DNA of 64,000 bases from positions 38,615,144 through 38,679,143 of the forward strand of contig NC_061511.1 in NCBI RefSeq assembly GCF_022539505.1, given 5' to 3'. Positions 20,601 through 31,071 of the stretch are shown piece by piece. Position 1 is the first letter of the stretch; every line of letters starts with the position of its first letter. The position numbers and the translations under genes are program-made. The notes beneath the pieces are model-generated. The model made no database searches and was not told the DNA's origin. It saw only the letters and a program-made list of their open reading frames with translations. The DNA is from Lolium rigidum (Eukaryota > Streptophyta > Magnoliopsida > Poales > Poaceae).

Positions 20601-22734
20601 GTACCAGTTTCTTTAGCTGTCTTGGGTTTTTTTCTGTACCAAGTGGTTTGTTTTGGTACATTATCTATTTCATAAAATTCAAACTGCCCAAGTTAACAGC
20701 TATAGGTTTGAAAAAAGAACTTACTGTTCGCATAACATAAAGATAGAATGGTAAGATTGCAATTCTCCCAGAATCATCCTTCTCGAACTTCATAAAGTTT
20801 GAAGGGCTAAAGAAACGTTTGCATTTCTGACCAATCTGCTCTGTGCACACTGTAGCAATATGGCAGAAATCTTCATAGTTCATCTGCAGTGTTCCAGGGA
20901 AAGAAATGAATGAGAAGTATAATAACATGAACTCCCTCACATGTAAATCAGAATGAACACAAGTAGTTGTACAATACTCCCTCCGTTCAAATAGTCTACA
21001 TTCTAGCCCTAAAATTTGTTCTGAAATAGTCTACATTCTAGCTTTTAGTCAACAAGAACACTGAAAACGAAGTGGTTTTGCTCTCTTTGTTGGACGTTGT
21101 TAATTCCAATGTAGCTTGGATTGGTTGTTCACATATCAAGTAGTATTAATAAATGCAACACTAGTTTGTCTCATTTTTGCTAGAATGTAGACTAAATCAG
21201 AATGGAGGGAGTATACCATTGTTAGTCTCATTGTGGAATATATCATATATGCACAGAAATTCAAACATGCAGCAACAAACTAGAATTGATGATTGATGTC
21301 AAATATAACACACGAAAACCTTTTCAGTTTTAGCTGTATTCCCTGTATATATCATGGCATGCGATTATCATTATCCAAAGAAGGCAGTTGGCATTAGGGG
21401 GAAGCAAGTCAATAGCACAAGAATGAATGTATCAGCATGTGGTGTAAAAACAAGGCACCAAGCTACGGTTTACCTTCTCAGAGCCAGTCACATCGTCAAT
21501 AACACAATTTTCCCTGAGACAAACCCACATAGCATCAAGATCATCGGCGTTAAGTAGAAGCTCTGATTGTTTCTGCAAATTGTTTGCAATTGCTCTCATA
21601 AGCCATTGAATTGCAAGACGGTTAAATGCGAAAGCAGCCAGTCAAACTCAAATACCTTTAGAAACCTGTATTTTGCCAGCCTCTGAACTCTATTGCTAAT
21701 AGATCCATCTTCAGGTTTCTGTCCAAAACAGAAACATTAGTATCATCTAATACTGACAACTCGTGTAGTCCTGTATGCAGTATGACTAGCATTGCTAATT
21801 ACGTACTATCTTTGATGTCAGCATCTAGCACTATCAAAATCATATTCTAGATAAGCTGCAAGTTTTATCATAGCATAGAAGAACAAGAAAAGAAACTCAT
21901 GTATCCAAGAAAGTAAACCAAGTTGGTCACCTTCTTGTAGAAACTTGGGATGGAACCAGCTTCAGCACTCTTTCGTTGCCGCTCCTTAAAAATCTCAAGC
22001 AATATCCTCTTCGTTTCCAATTCTGCAGGTTGCAGGTTCAAAACAGAACAGGTAACACAGTGATGCCACATGGAGAAGGCAAATGTTGATCAGCAAAAGC
22101 GGACGCACTAATCAGGAGAAGCCCAATAACAGCACAGTCGTATCAACTAACAAGTAAACTAGCAAGCTCCAAGAGCAAACAACCAAAATTGTCCCTAGCT
22201 AACAGCGCGTGTTTGAAAATGCACCCCCAGACGACCTCCTGGCTTTTAATTGCAAAGGCTCCCCCTCTCAACCCAAATCACCCACTGGGAATCATGGGCG
22301 AACATTTTCCGCATATCCACCGGCCGCATTACGGCGGCTCGCATCCTGAGCAAGCAGATCTCATCGTCGTCAGGCGGAAGCTATCCTGTAAAACTCAGCG
22401 CCGTAACCTCGCCTAATTTCGTCGCCATTTCGAACAGGACACGAATAAACCCTAATCCTACCGCCATTCCCCCAGACGAAACGCGGAATTACAGCCAAGC
22501 CGGGCCGAGCCGAGCCGAGCAGGAGGAAGGGGGGAAAGGGAGGGACGCGGTAGCGGAGGAGCACTGACCCATGAGGGCCTCGGATCCGAGGCCGGCGCCC
22601 GTACCGACGAAGCGGCGGAGGTTGCGGACCCAGGGCATGGAGGAGGCCGGCGGGATCCGCCTGCCGGCGGGCGCGGCCCCGGCAGAGGAGGCGCCATCCC
22701 CGGCGTCGCCGCCGTCGGCGGAGGCGGTGCTCAT
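17671..22734 (-). CDS. TON2: TONNEAU2/FASS-type B'' regulatory subunit of protein phosphatase 2A, 12 exons
   Basis: This protein recruits a PP2A phosphatase to the TTP complex, which organises cortical microtubules and the preprophase band that sets the plant division plane; the maize homologues are discordia1 and alternative discordia1. Coding exons (minus strand) are 22734-22569, 22022-21931, 21718-21656, 21572-21474, 20883-20725, 20504-20433, 20353-20221, 20140-20076, 19944-19869, 19751-19650, 19451-19259 and 17911-17671. They total 1461 bp, 486 residues plus stop, close to the 480 of the Arabidopsis protein. All introns are GT-AG and all phases join. Residues 207-218 (DEDSDGFLQPHE) and 315-326 (DKDTNGTLSKQE) are canonical EF-hand loops, the first split by intron 6. 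Other landmarks are IPPASSMPWVRNLRR near the N-terminus, KFEKDDSGRIAILPFYLY and the acidic tail LLQEEEEQVEEA. The start at 22734 is the first ATG matching the family's N-terminus. No frame damage was seen. Confidence 0.96.
18215..18752. repeat. Tandem duplication, 264-bp unit, in TON2 intron 11
   Basis: The block beginning TCTTCTCAGGTATATAAAAA near 18218 is repeated from about 18482, with a measured period of 264 bp between the CCTAGAGCGAT motifs at 18243 and 18507. Shared stretches include ATGTCCTGCTCTTGAGGCCA and CTAGGAAGATGGTATCAGGC. The two copies differ at roughly one base in fifteen, so it is not recent. The intron (17912-19258) is 1347 bp, by far the longest of the gene. Confidence 0.9.
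20977..21211. mobile_element. Stowaway MITE in TON2 intron 4, 235 bp
   Basis: The element runs from CTCCCTCCGTTCAAATAG to the inverted end CAGAATGGAGGGAG, with the inner motif AGTCTACATTCTAG mirrored at both ends. It is flanked by TA at 20975-20976 and 21212-21213. This is a Tc1/mariner-derived Stowaway family common in grass introns; it lies well away from both splice sites. Confidence 0.92.
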
Positions 22735-22890
22735 GAGGGTGGAGGCGGGGGCCGGATCGGAGCGTGCGCGTGGGACTGTAGCTGGTTGTCGGGTTGGTGG
22801 TCTGACGCGGTCCGGTCTGGGGCTCGGGACTGGGGAGGAAGACCCTGTCACTCGCTCGGCGAGAGACAGGGCACAATATGTTGAAAAAAA
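22735..22890 (-). promoter_or_regulatory. 5' leader and probable core promoter of TON2
   Basis: GC-rich sequence directly upstream of the TON2 start contains no upstream ATG out of frame close to the start apart from an in-frame one at 22851. GC-rich leaders are usual for grass housekeeping genes. No convincing TATA box is visible, so the transcription start is not fixed. Confidence 0.4.
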
Positions 22891-23605
22891 CGTACTGTAT
22901 TTGTTGTGTTAATCATAATTGTTTTTGAATTTAACTTGAATAATTTGGAGTGTATTTAGTAATTCAATATACTATTATTTTGAAGTTGGTGATGGCGATA
23001 CCTCGCTCAACACGTTGAAGTCATCATCAAAAATTCAAAATCATCTGGACCTTCAACACCGACTCATTTGTAATTAACCACTCATGCCACTAGGAAGATA
23101 CCCTTCCACCAAACAACCTTAGCAATCCTCTCCAACTCACAACTCATCGCACACGCATGCGTCACCCACAGACAGATCTGCAGAAATCCAAAGGGATTTG
23201 GGTGAGGGAGAGAGGTGAGGCGCCTGGTCGGGGAGAGGAGAAGGAAGTAACAGAGAAGAAGAAATGAAGCTGAGGCGGCTCGGACAATACACATAAGTGA
23301 ATGTGCGGCGCCCATGGAAGAGGCGTCTGAGGGAGCGGTGCCACACATCCTGCCACGTCGACTGCACAAGCCACGAAGGCACGCGCGCACCACGAAGGCC
23401 ACAAGGTGTCGCTCGCATAGGCGGCACACAAAAATGTTAGTCCAGTGAACTAGTTTTACCGCAGGGTTATTTTCTGCTATAGTTTCGCTAAAGTGTTATT
23501 TTTATCAAAATCGCCAGGCTATGGTGGGTGCCAAGTGATAGCATGTTGTTTAATTGCATAATCTATTAATTAAAAATCCTTGCAACCAACCGCTCCTAGA
23601 CTTAG
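22891..23605. other. Intergenic upstream of TON2; nothing recognised
   Basis: The stretch 23080-23435 has overlapping minus-strand frames of about 90-115 codons in three phases, rich in Cys, Ser, Leu and Pro, with no domain. Overlap of all three frames argues against a real gene. The rest is AT-rich and unassigned. Confidence 0.4.
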
Positions 23606-23609
23606 GGGG

Positions 23610-24419
23610 ACTTCTTTTGGGCTTATAAAACTGATTATAGGTGCCAAACCAGACAAGCTTAAAAGAAGTCTCCAATCCCAACCATGCTTATTTGTACCGA
23701 GAAGCCGGGCGTAGTGCATTTCCAGAAACTGGGTTGAGGGTGTTTCCCGAGCTTCTGGCTCCGTTCCGCGAACAGGTACAAGCAGGTGCCCCTCTTTATC
23801 AATGCAAATTACAGCGAATGCCACCCCCAGAAAAAACGGTTGCTTTCCTCTTCTCCCGCATCGAGTCGAGGATGAACTCTGGATAGGGCTCCTGCCCGCG
23901 CCGTCCCCGACCTTGCCACCGGCGCCGCCAGCACCCTCGCCACCGGCGCCTCCCCCCGCCCGCGGCGTCCTCGACCTCGCCACCTGCGCCGCCCGCGCTT
24001 CCCCAAGCCCGCGCCGTCCCCGACCTCGCCACCGGCGCCGCCAGCGCCCTCGCCGCCGGCGCGTCCCCCCGCCCGCGCCGTCCTCGACGGAGCCTCCCCC
24101 GCTCCGCTTTTCCCTCTGGTCGCCAAGCCGTGGTTCGCCTCCCCATCTGAAGAACCAATCCCGCACCGCCGCCGCCCTCGCCGCTGGCGCCGACCTCGCC
24201 AGAGCCTCCCCGCGGCGGCCTCGACAGAGCCTCCCGCGCCTGCGGCAGCCTCGCCAGAGCCTCCCCCGCCCGCTCCGCGGCAGTGGGTTGTGGCCGCCAT
24301 CAAGCTCGTTGACCACGCCGTGCACCAAAAAATATCTAATTTAAGGGCAGTGCAGACATTTCACAAATCAACGTATGAAATAAGCCAAACTTCTAGAAGC
24401 CTAAAAGAAGTCTCCAAAC
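23610..24419. mobile_element. Putative non-autonomous TIR element with GC-rich cargo
   Basis: The left part reads GGGGACTTCTTTTGGGCTTA (23607-23626 region). The right part, inverted, reads GGAGACTTCTTTTAGGCTTC (ending about 24416). A further inverted copy, AAGCTTAAAAGAAGTCTCC, lies inside the left end at about 23657-23675. Between the ends is a very GC-rich block (23880-24290). A target duplication could not be fixed with confidence, so the exact ends and superfamily are open. Confidence 0.5.
23894..24120. repeat. GC-rich tandem repeat, 114-bp period, two copies
   Basis: The block CCCGCGCCGTCCCCGACC begins at 23894 and again at 24008. Each copy continues with GCCACCGGCGCCGCCAGC and a C-rich end. 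The repeat makes long Arg/Pro/Ala/Gly frames on both strands that should not be read as genes. Confidence 0.75.
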
Positions 24420-24478
24420 AGATTCTACAAGCTTCTCACCACCACAGTTTCTACCCACAGTTTGTCATAAGCTGGCTT

Positions 24479-24506
24479 TGATGGGGTTCGTACCATAGAA
24501 AACAAA
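24479..24506. repeat. Possible start of a copia-type LTR, cut off by the assembly gap
   Basis: TGATGGGGTTCG followed by CATAGAAAACAAA stops at the first N. The second block matches the start region of the copia LTR at 5368 (GCATAGAAAACAAA). This suggests the gap hides a long LTR element, but only about 14 bases match. Confidence 0.35.
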
Positions 24507-24606
24507 NNNNNNNNNNNNNNNNNNNNNNNNNNNNNNNNNNNNNNNNNNNNNNNNNNNNNNNNNNNNNNNNNNNNNNNNNNNNNNNNNNNNNNNNNNNNNN
24601 NNNNNN
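24507..24606. other. Assembly gap (100 N)
   Basis: One hundred undetermined bases; this round number normally marks a gap of unknown size. Confidence 0.99.
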
Positions 24607-24761
24607 CGCCGCCGCGTCGTAAGCGCACGCCGCCAGCTCCGGCGTGTTGTACGTGCCGAGGGTGAGGCGGAAGCCACCGGCGCGTATCTCGGCGGTGAAC
24701 CTACCGCTCGGACGCACTCGAACGCCACGGAAACCGGACGCCCTCGACGACGTGGAGGCAT
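24607..24761 (-). pseudogene. AP2/ERF DNA-binding domain fragment, cut by gap and frameshifted
   Basis: From the ATG at 24761 the minus strand encodes MPPRRRG and then, in another frame, GFRGVRVRPSGRFTAEIR (from about 24730), AGGFRLTLGTYNTPELA and YDAAA before the gap. This is the front two thirds of an AP2/ERF domain, including the RGVR, AEIR and LGT(Y/F)xTxExAAxAYD hallmarks that contact DNA. One base seems to be missing at about 24741, between the start Met and the domain. A TATA-like box at about 24821-24828 lies roughly 60 bp upstream. It may be a real gene end damaged by assembly, or a gene fragment carried by the neighbouring CACTA element. Confidence 0.7.
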
Positions 24762-25032
24762 CCCGGAGATGAATGAGCGGAGGCGGTGGCGACGTGTGGT
24801 TGCGCCCGCACTCGTCGCTCTATATAGCGCACGCGGGGCATGGCACGTGTAAGCAACGGCTACACACGTCGCACGCCGGCGTCGGCGGGGCGAGGCACGT
24901 GGAAGCGGTGGCTACACGTCGCACGGGAAAAAGACAGAGGCGGGAAGAAAGTGGCGGGTGGGATAAGGATGTTTGGGTAAGCTTTAGTCCCGGCTGGAGG
25001 GTGCAACCGTGACTAAAGCTAGCGGGAAGAAC

Positions 25033-25690
25033 TGGCGCGGATACAATTTTTTGATATATTATTTGTATTTTTAACATTTTGAATTGAATTAGTTTTACCT
25101 TTCTTAATTTTTTGATATACTATTTGTATTTTTAACATTTTGAATTGAATTAGTTTTATTTTTCTGATTTTTTTGATATATTATTTGTATTTTTAACATT
25201 TTGAATTGAATTAGTTTTACTTTTCTTAATTTTTTGATATACTATTTGTATTTTTAACATTTTGAATTGAATTAGTTTTACTTTTCTGATTTTTTTGATA
25301 TATTATTTGTATTTTTAACATTTTGAATTGAATTAGTTTTACTTTTCTTAATTTTTTGATATACTATTTGTATTTTTAACATTTTGAATTGAATTAGTTT
25401 TATTTTTCTTAATTTTTTGATATATTATTTGTATTTTTAAGATTTTGAAATGAATTAGTTCTATTTTTCTGAATTTTTGGATATATTATTTGTATTTTTA
25501 AGATTTTGAATTGAATTAGTTTTATTTTTATGAATTTATTGATATATTATTTGTATTTTTAACATTTTGAATTGAATTAGTTTTATTTTTCTGAATTTTT
25601 TGATATATTATTTGTATTTTATGATTTTGAAATGAATTAGTTTTATTTTTCTCGAGTTTTTCTCGTATTTTTAACATTTTGAAAAACAAA
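25033..25690. repeat. AT-rich tandem repeat, 61-bp period, about 11 copies
   Basis: The unit contains GATATATTATTTGTATTTTT followed by AACATTTTGAATTGAATTAG. The GATAT motif recurs at 25053, 25114, 25175 and 25236, a steady 61-bp step, with more divergence toward the right end. Tandem arrays near the ends are common in CACTA elements. Confidence 0.93.
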
Positions 25691-25707
25691 AAGTAATTTG
25701 AAAAATA

Positions 25708-25862
25708 CCTTTAGTCGCGGTTGGCCTCCCCAACCGCGACTAAAGGTCCGTGCGCGCGGAACGAAAAACCCGGCGAAAAAGCCTTTAGTCGCGGTTGGGG
25801 TCGCCAACCGCGACTAGAGGTACCTTAGTCGCGGTTGACGACCCCAACCGCGACTAAAGGGG
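25708..25862. repeat. Subterminal palindromes of CACTA I, left side
   Basis: Three hairpins follow one another: arms CTTTAGTCGCGGTTGG with their complement CCAACCGCGACTAAAG around 25711-25747, 25780-25820 and 25822-25861, each with a loop of 5-6 bases. Repeats of this kind near CACTA ends bind the element's regulatory protein in well-studied relatives. Confidence 0.85.
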
Positions 25863-26540
25863 GTCCTATAAATGCGCGCGGCGCGAACCGACGCGCCACT
25901 CTTCTTCTCCGCCGCGCCACTCGCTTCTTCTCCGCTCGCAGCCGCGCCGCGCTCGTCGTCGCCCTCGTCGCCGTTAGGCTGCCCGAGAGCGCCGCGCTCG
26001 CCGCCGCCCCGCCGCCGACGCCCCGTCGCTCACCGTCGCCCGCCGCCGTACGTCGCCGCCACATCGCTTCCGCCACTTCGCGCGCGCGCGGCCGCCGCCT
26101 CGCCCGCCGCCGCACCGCCCTCGCGGCCCAAAGCATGCCGCCCGCGCCGCCCTCGCCCGCCGCCCGCGCCGCTCGCCCGCGTCGCCCGCTCGCCGCACCG
26201 CCGCGGCCGTTACGCAGAGGAGAGGGAGAGGCGAGAAGGAGAGACTGGCCGGCCCGCGGCGGCCCATTTTTTGTGTTTTTTTTACTTAAACAAAATTGCA
26301 TTAAATTTATTAAACAAAATTGACTTAAAATTAAACAAAATTGCCTTAAAATTTGTTAAACAAAATTGCCTTAAAATTTGTCTTAAACAAAAGTGACTTA
26401 AAATTAAACAAAATTGCCTTAAACAAAAGTGACTTAAAATTAAACAAAATTGACCGGTGGCCCTCACAAAATTGACCGGTGTCTCAAAAAAGAACTAAAA
26501 TTTGACTTAAAAAAACTAAAAATTGACTAAAAAAACCACC
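25863..26540. other. GC-rich block followed by short AT-rich repeats inside CACTA I
   Basis: 25870-26260 is dominated by CCGCC-type runs that give long Arg/Ala/Pro frames on both strands; none is a credible protein. 26280-26540 consists of many copies of a 20-24 bp unit such as AAACAAAATTGCCTTAAAAT. Both look like non-coding parts of the transposon. Confidence 0.6.
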
Positions 26541-26982
26541 GTACGTGCTCGACACGCGGACCCGCCGTGCTCGTCGACTTTTCTTCCCCGTACCGTCGTC
26601 CTTCCCCACCGACGGCGCCCACCTCGGCATGGGAACGCGCTGCCGCGGTGACCAGCTACCACCGCGCGTATACGGATGGGGCCGGCAGCGCTCGCCGCCC
26701 CCTCCGTATACGCGCGGTGTTTTTTTTGGGATCGAGAGGGGGCGGCGAGGGTTATGTGTCGTCGGCACCGCCACCGCCCTTTAATTCGCCACCACTTCGC
26801 CACCGCCACCGGTCTCTCGGTCACGCGGTCACTGCGAGGTCGATCGTCCGCATATACACATCTAATACACGCGTCCCCCTCTCGCCTCCCTCGTCCCTCT
26901 CTCTTTATATGTAGAAGAGATGTGATAATGCCGGCATATACACAATTAATTTGTTTTTACTACATGTTTTCAGGATCGACAT

Positions 26983-28400
26983 ATGGCGGACGATAGAGCT
27001 GACCCGATTATGGACAACTATGATCCGGACGCTGAAGACCATATGTTCGGCATCATAAACGGCGATATTGTATATGTGCCGACCGGACAAGAAGAAGATG
27101 ATATCTCTTCTTATCTGAACCTTGACGGTGAAGATGAAGGGCGCCGTCAGCAAGATGATGCCGAAGAAACGTCGATAAACGACGATCTTCAATTGGAAGT
27201 AGCAACCACCTCCGACGCCGAGGTATATATATACATTGAGCCTCCGGTGATACAAACTAACCGATTTGAATAAATATGTGTGTACTAACGCGCGCGACTC
27301 TCTTTCTTATTTTAGCCCTCGGCCGGATCGTCGAAACAATCGAGTACGTCGTCAAAGCGTGGCGCAACCAAGACGATGAAACAAGGAGAAACATGCACCA
27401 TCGAGGTTGTCGAGGAAGCAACCGGCAGGCCGCTGGAGCCCCGCAAGAACGCCACCAAGTTTGTCAACCAATGCGGAGCCATTGTTAGAGACAACGTCTC
27501 GATCACCGTCCAGAGTGGAATGAGCCAAAGAAGGCACGAGTTGGTTTCACTTTTGTCGATGAGAGAACAAAAAAAGATTGCTTCAAGAAGCTTATGGAAC
27601 ATTTCGTTCTACCTCCGGAATACAACAAATTCGATGAGGAGGGTAACAAGATTGAGGAAAACAAGGAGAGGAGGAGGCTAGTCAAACAGTTCGCTCTTCA
27701 TAAGATGTCCGCGCATTCCGGAAATTCAAGCAAAATCTAGCCCATGACTTTGTCAAGGAGAACAAGACTCCGGATTTCAAAGGACAATATGAGAAACTCG
27801 AAACATGATTGGCCAGAATTTGTGAAGCAAAAGAAATCGGAGCAGCTCCTTGAAATATCGAAAAAAATAAGGAAAATGCGGCTAAGAAGGAGTACAATCA
27901 TATTATGGGGCCAGGAGGGTATCGCCTTTGGGAGCCTAGGTGGGAGAAGATGGAGAACGAGCTGAGGGCGCGAGGAATCCGGTCCAGTGTACGGAGGGAT
28001 GGGACCCAAGGGCCAAAAGCCGGTGGTACGGGCATGGGGGATCGCTGAACCCGGAGACAGGGAGTGTGTTTACCGGGGCAAAATAATTAAACCCACCCAA
28101 AAGCTTATTGAGGCAATGAGGGATGCTCAAGAGGGGAAGATCAAGTTCAACAGAGAGAACGACGCGCTGACAAAAGCCCTCGGGAATCCTGAACACGGAG
28201 GACGTGTACGAGGCATGGGGCACATTCCGTGGAAAATAGGGTTCCCCCAGAACGATGACCCGTACGGTTACAGAAGCCGTAAGAGAAAGATGGATCGGGA
28301 AGCAGATGTTGTCGCGCGGTTGGCATCGGAAATGGATGTGATGAAGAAAACCGTGAGTGTACTAGTAGCCGAAAGAGATGCAGCTCGGGCGCAAGCATGA
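26983..28400 (+). pseudogene. CACTA I ORF, Transposase_24-like part (frameshifted)
   Basis: Exon 26983-27222 encodes an acidic N-terminus starting MADDRADPIMDNYDPDAEDH; an intron at 27223-27315 (GTATAT...TTTTAG) keeps the frame. The next exon continues PSAGSSKQSSTSSKRG, then EVVEEATGRPLEPRK, a block KARVGFTFVDERTKKDCFKK, the block GPGGYRLWEPRWEKMENELR near 27910 and GHGGSLNPETGECVYRG near 28030. This order is that of the Ptta/En/Spm family (Pfam Transposase_24), a subterminal-repeat-binding partner rather than the DDE catalyst. One-base losses near 27513, 27725 and 27806 and a slip in an A-run near 27862 break the frame, so the protein is not made as it stands. Confidence 0.8.
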
Positions 28401-29589
28401 AGATCATCCATTGGATCTCGGAAGCCAGCAGCAGAAAGCAGCGTGGCTTCCACGGAGGCCCCACCGGCTGGTGCACCGACGATCGAAATTACCGCACCGG
28501 AGCCTCCGGTGGTGGAAATTACTGCACCGAGCCTCCTCGCTACCCCGTGGACGATATAAAGGAGATGAAAGAATGTCATCCGTATTATCCTATCGGGAAC
28601 ATGTCCATGAAGGTAGCCATCGGCAGTGCTTTACCATGTTTACCCGGAGCACTCCACCACAACAACCCCATTCAAGATGGCTATGCTCGTGTCACGGTGG
28701 AGGACATAGTCCAAGGGTTTGAGGACCTGGACATTGACATTGCTACACCCGAAGGGGCGAGAAGACTTGGAGATGTCAAGCGCCAGTTCATTCTATGGCA
28801 AAAGAAGTTTATCAAGTTTCCGTGCGAGGCGCCAACAAGTCCACCCCCTACGGTGGTGGTGGCGGTGGCGGTGGTGGTGGTGGTGGTGGTGCTTCACCTA
28901 CACCTCCTTCACGAGGGCCGACGCCGCCCCCAATTCACCTCCGGCGGGTAAGCAGCCGCCGCCCCCGGTCCGCCCCGGGCGGGTAAGCGTACGCCGCCCC
29001 CAATCCACCTCCGGCGAAGAAGCAGAAGCAGTCCTGGACTATCAACCCGGACCCTTATGTACCTAAGACCACAAAGGTACCATAGCCATCACTGAAGCCT
29101 CTCCCCACGAGGCCTTGGGAACGTACTGCCGAGGAAGTCGACGCGGCCGCGACTCGCGATTATGAGAAATGGAAGGCGGAATGCAAGAAGAATAGAGAGC
29201 CCGAGCCCAAGCAAGTATTTTCTGAGAAGCAAAAGAGCTGGGCTAAGTCATTTTTGAACACACCGTCCCAAGCCGCGAAGAATCTGCCTGACGACTATGC
29301 ACGTGAACTTCGTAGGCAAGCACTCGCGTTCAAGAGGAACCAAGAGTTGGCGGAGAAGCAGGAGAAGAAAGCCTTGGAGGAGGCCGAGAAAAAATTAGAA
29401 AGGGGGAAAGAAGTTGCCCAGCTCGGGGAACAAAGTAAACAATCGATCGCCCCGCTCATAGTGCAAGCCGCCGGTCCGGATGCCCCCGATATCATAGCAG
29501 CTGCGGCAGCACATGGATTGACCGTAACGAGTGCCGGAGAACAAGCGGCCAACTTAGGTATCACTCTTCGTGCACTCGTTAGGCCTTGA
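28400..29589 (+). pseudogene. CACTA I ORF, linker region with Gly-rich and charged helical parts
   Basis: The coding trace continues through a proline-rich and glycine-rich stretch built on a GGT microsatellite (28850-28892) and a duplicated CGCCGCCCCCAATYCACCTC motif (28921 and 28995). A well-preserved frame at 29254-29589 follows, giving YARELRRQALAFKRNQELAE and a long Lys/Glu-rich helix (EKQEKKALEEAEKKLERGK), probably a coiled coil, then a hydrophobic AAAAHGLTV segment. It ends with a stop at 29587-29589. It joins the transposase-like and protease-like parts of the same element. Confidence 0.6.
28850..28892. repeat. GGT/GGC microsatellite in coding trace
   Basis: About 14 GGT or GGC triplets in a row. 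In frame they encode poly-Gly or poly-Val and are a likely source of slippage. Confidence 0.9.
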
Positions 29590-29599
29590 TGAGGCGCCA

Positions 29600-29906
29600 A
29601 TGAAGGACGTAGTATTTACATATGTGGAGAATGGCCCTCTCGTCGAGCCTCGCGCAGAAGAGGATCTACCTCGACAAATGAAAGGTCTCGCTAAATTGGT
29701 ACAAGGGTTACATAAAACTTAAAAACGCCAAAGACTATATTTATGCGGAAGTTAGATATGAGCATCACTTCAAACATTACTATATAACAATTCATCGGAG
29801 TGAATTGTTCCAGCTGTTCAATCTGCGCGAGCTCGACAAATCTATCATCACTTGCTACGTTCTGTAAGTGATTTATTAATTTCTACCCCATCTCGTTCAT
29901 TGCCTG

Positions 29907-29961
<55 letters not shown>

Positions 29962-30822
29962 CCTAACTATCTTGTTGTGTACGCTATTATGCAGAATGAA
30001 GAAGCGGGGAATGCGAATAAGGAACATCCATGATGTTGGGTTCATTGACCCACACATCGTTAATTCATATGTGTTAGAACACCACCCGCCGACGTGGAGG
30101 AAGACCTGTGGCGGTTTTTTAGAAAACAGGAACTCAAAAGTGATATTCTATTTCCTTACCATTTTGGGTGAGTGTTTCTGTCTTGAGCACATTCTCTTTT
30201 GTTTACTCCATGCATGGTATGTGGCTAATCGATGAGTTATGCATGATCGTGCATGTATCGTGTCCGCAGGTTCCACCGGATTCCGATGGTAATTCAATTT
30301 CACACCTCCACGGTTCTCGTCCACGACTCTCTGAATATGGATGCGGCGCTTTGGGCCGACATGAGAAAAATGATGCAAAAGTAATTGTTTTCATTCATTT
30401 GCGCTCTATATCGATCGGCCTATTTCGTTCATCATTTCCTAATATCAAGTAACTAATTAATAACTCTCTTGTTCATTTAATTTTCTTTGCCTCGTAGGGT
30501 TTGGAGACGGTTCGTAGATGAAAAGGTCGGTGAATTCAAAAAAGAGCTACAATTTAGAAGGGCGAGTGCCTGGGACTCGGGGATATTCAGCCACCGGGGA
30601 CCAATCTATGTGGATACTATGTTTGTGAGAGGATCCGGAGATACACCAATGAGCGGGACCAGTCGTCCGAGATCAACATCAAGAGGAATAACCTCCGGAA
30701 GACGCTTAGTCCGAAGCTCGCTTCCGACCACTTCAAGAGGAACTAGCTGGATGGTTCGCGAGGAAGTCATCGATCCTAGAGGAGAACACTATGTAGAGGA
30801 CGTAGAACTTTATATGCACTAA
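29600..30822 (+). pseudogene. CACTA I ORF, Ulp1-like cysteine protease C-terminus (broken)
   Basis: Exon-like blocks are YIYAEVRYEHHFKHYYITIH (29733-29863, donor GTAAGT), RNIHDVGFIDPHIVNSYVLE (from about 29994), then FHRIPMVIQFHTSTVLVHDS (from 30271) and VWRRFVDEKVGEFKKELQFR (from 30499). The tail is REEVIDPRGEHYVEDVELYM, stop at 30820-30822. The His of FHR and the Asp of HDS are placed like the catalytic His and Asp of Ulp1/SENP (C48) proteases. The catalytic block GTNLCGYYVCERIRRY is present near 30598-30640 but in a different frame, so a frameshift separates Cys from His/Asp. The usual Trp after the His is Arg here. Confidence 0.75.
29911..29959. repeat. (TA)n microsatellite, about 49 bp
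   Basis: A pure AT dinucleotide run inside an intron-like interval of the CACTA I coding trace. Confidence 0.97.
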
Positions 30823-31071
30823 ATTATGTATGGAAACTTGTTCAAAATTGTATATGGTCATCCGATATTGAATATATATTGTATATTCCTCTTGAATTCT
30901 TTTTGGTTCTAATTTCAAATTTGTTTGAAATTGTACATTCATATGCATGTATATATGTAGTACCGTAGAATATGTGAAACTCCTTCAAAATTAAAACCCA
31001 AAAGAAATAAAACAATACAAATTAAAAAGAAACCAGGTTTGGGGGGGGGCTAAAACCCTAAACCTGTGGAG

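Noticed and set aside
22370..22912. Long frames on both strands across the first TON2 exon and promoter
   Set aside because: They overlap the TON2 start region in other phases; GC-rich composition explains their length and none has a domain.
25033..25690. CRISPR-like array
   Set aside because: Units are contiguous 61-bp tandem copies without unique spacers, and the DNA is plant nuclear.
25825..26396. Arg/Ala-rich frames of 97-174 codons on both strands
   Set aside because: They are produced by CCGCC-type repeats in the CACTA I leader region.
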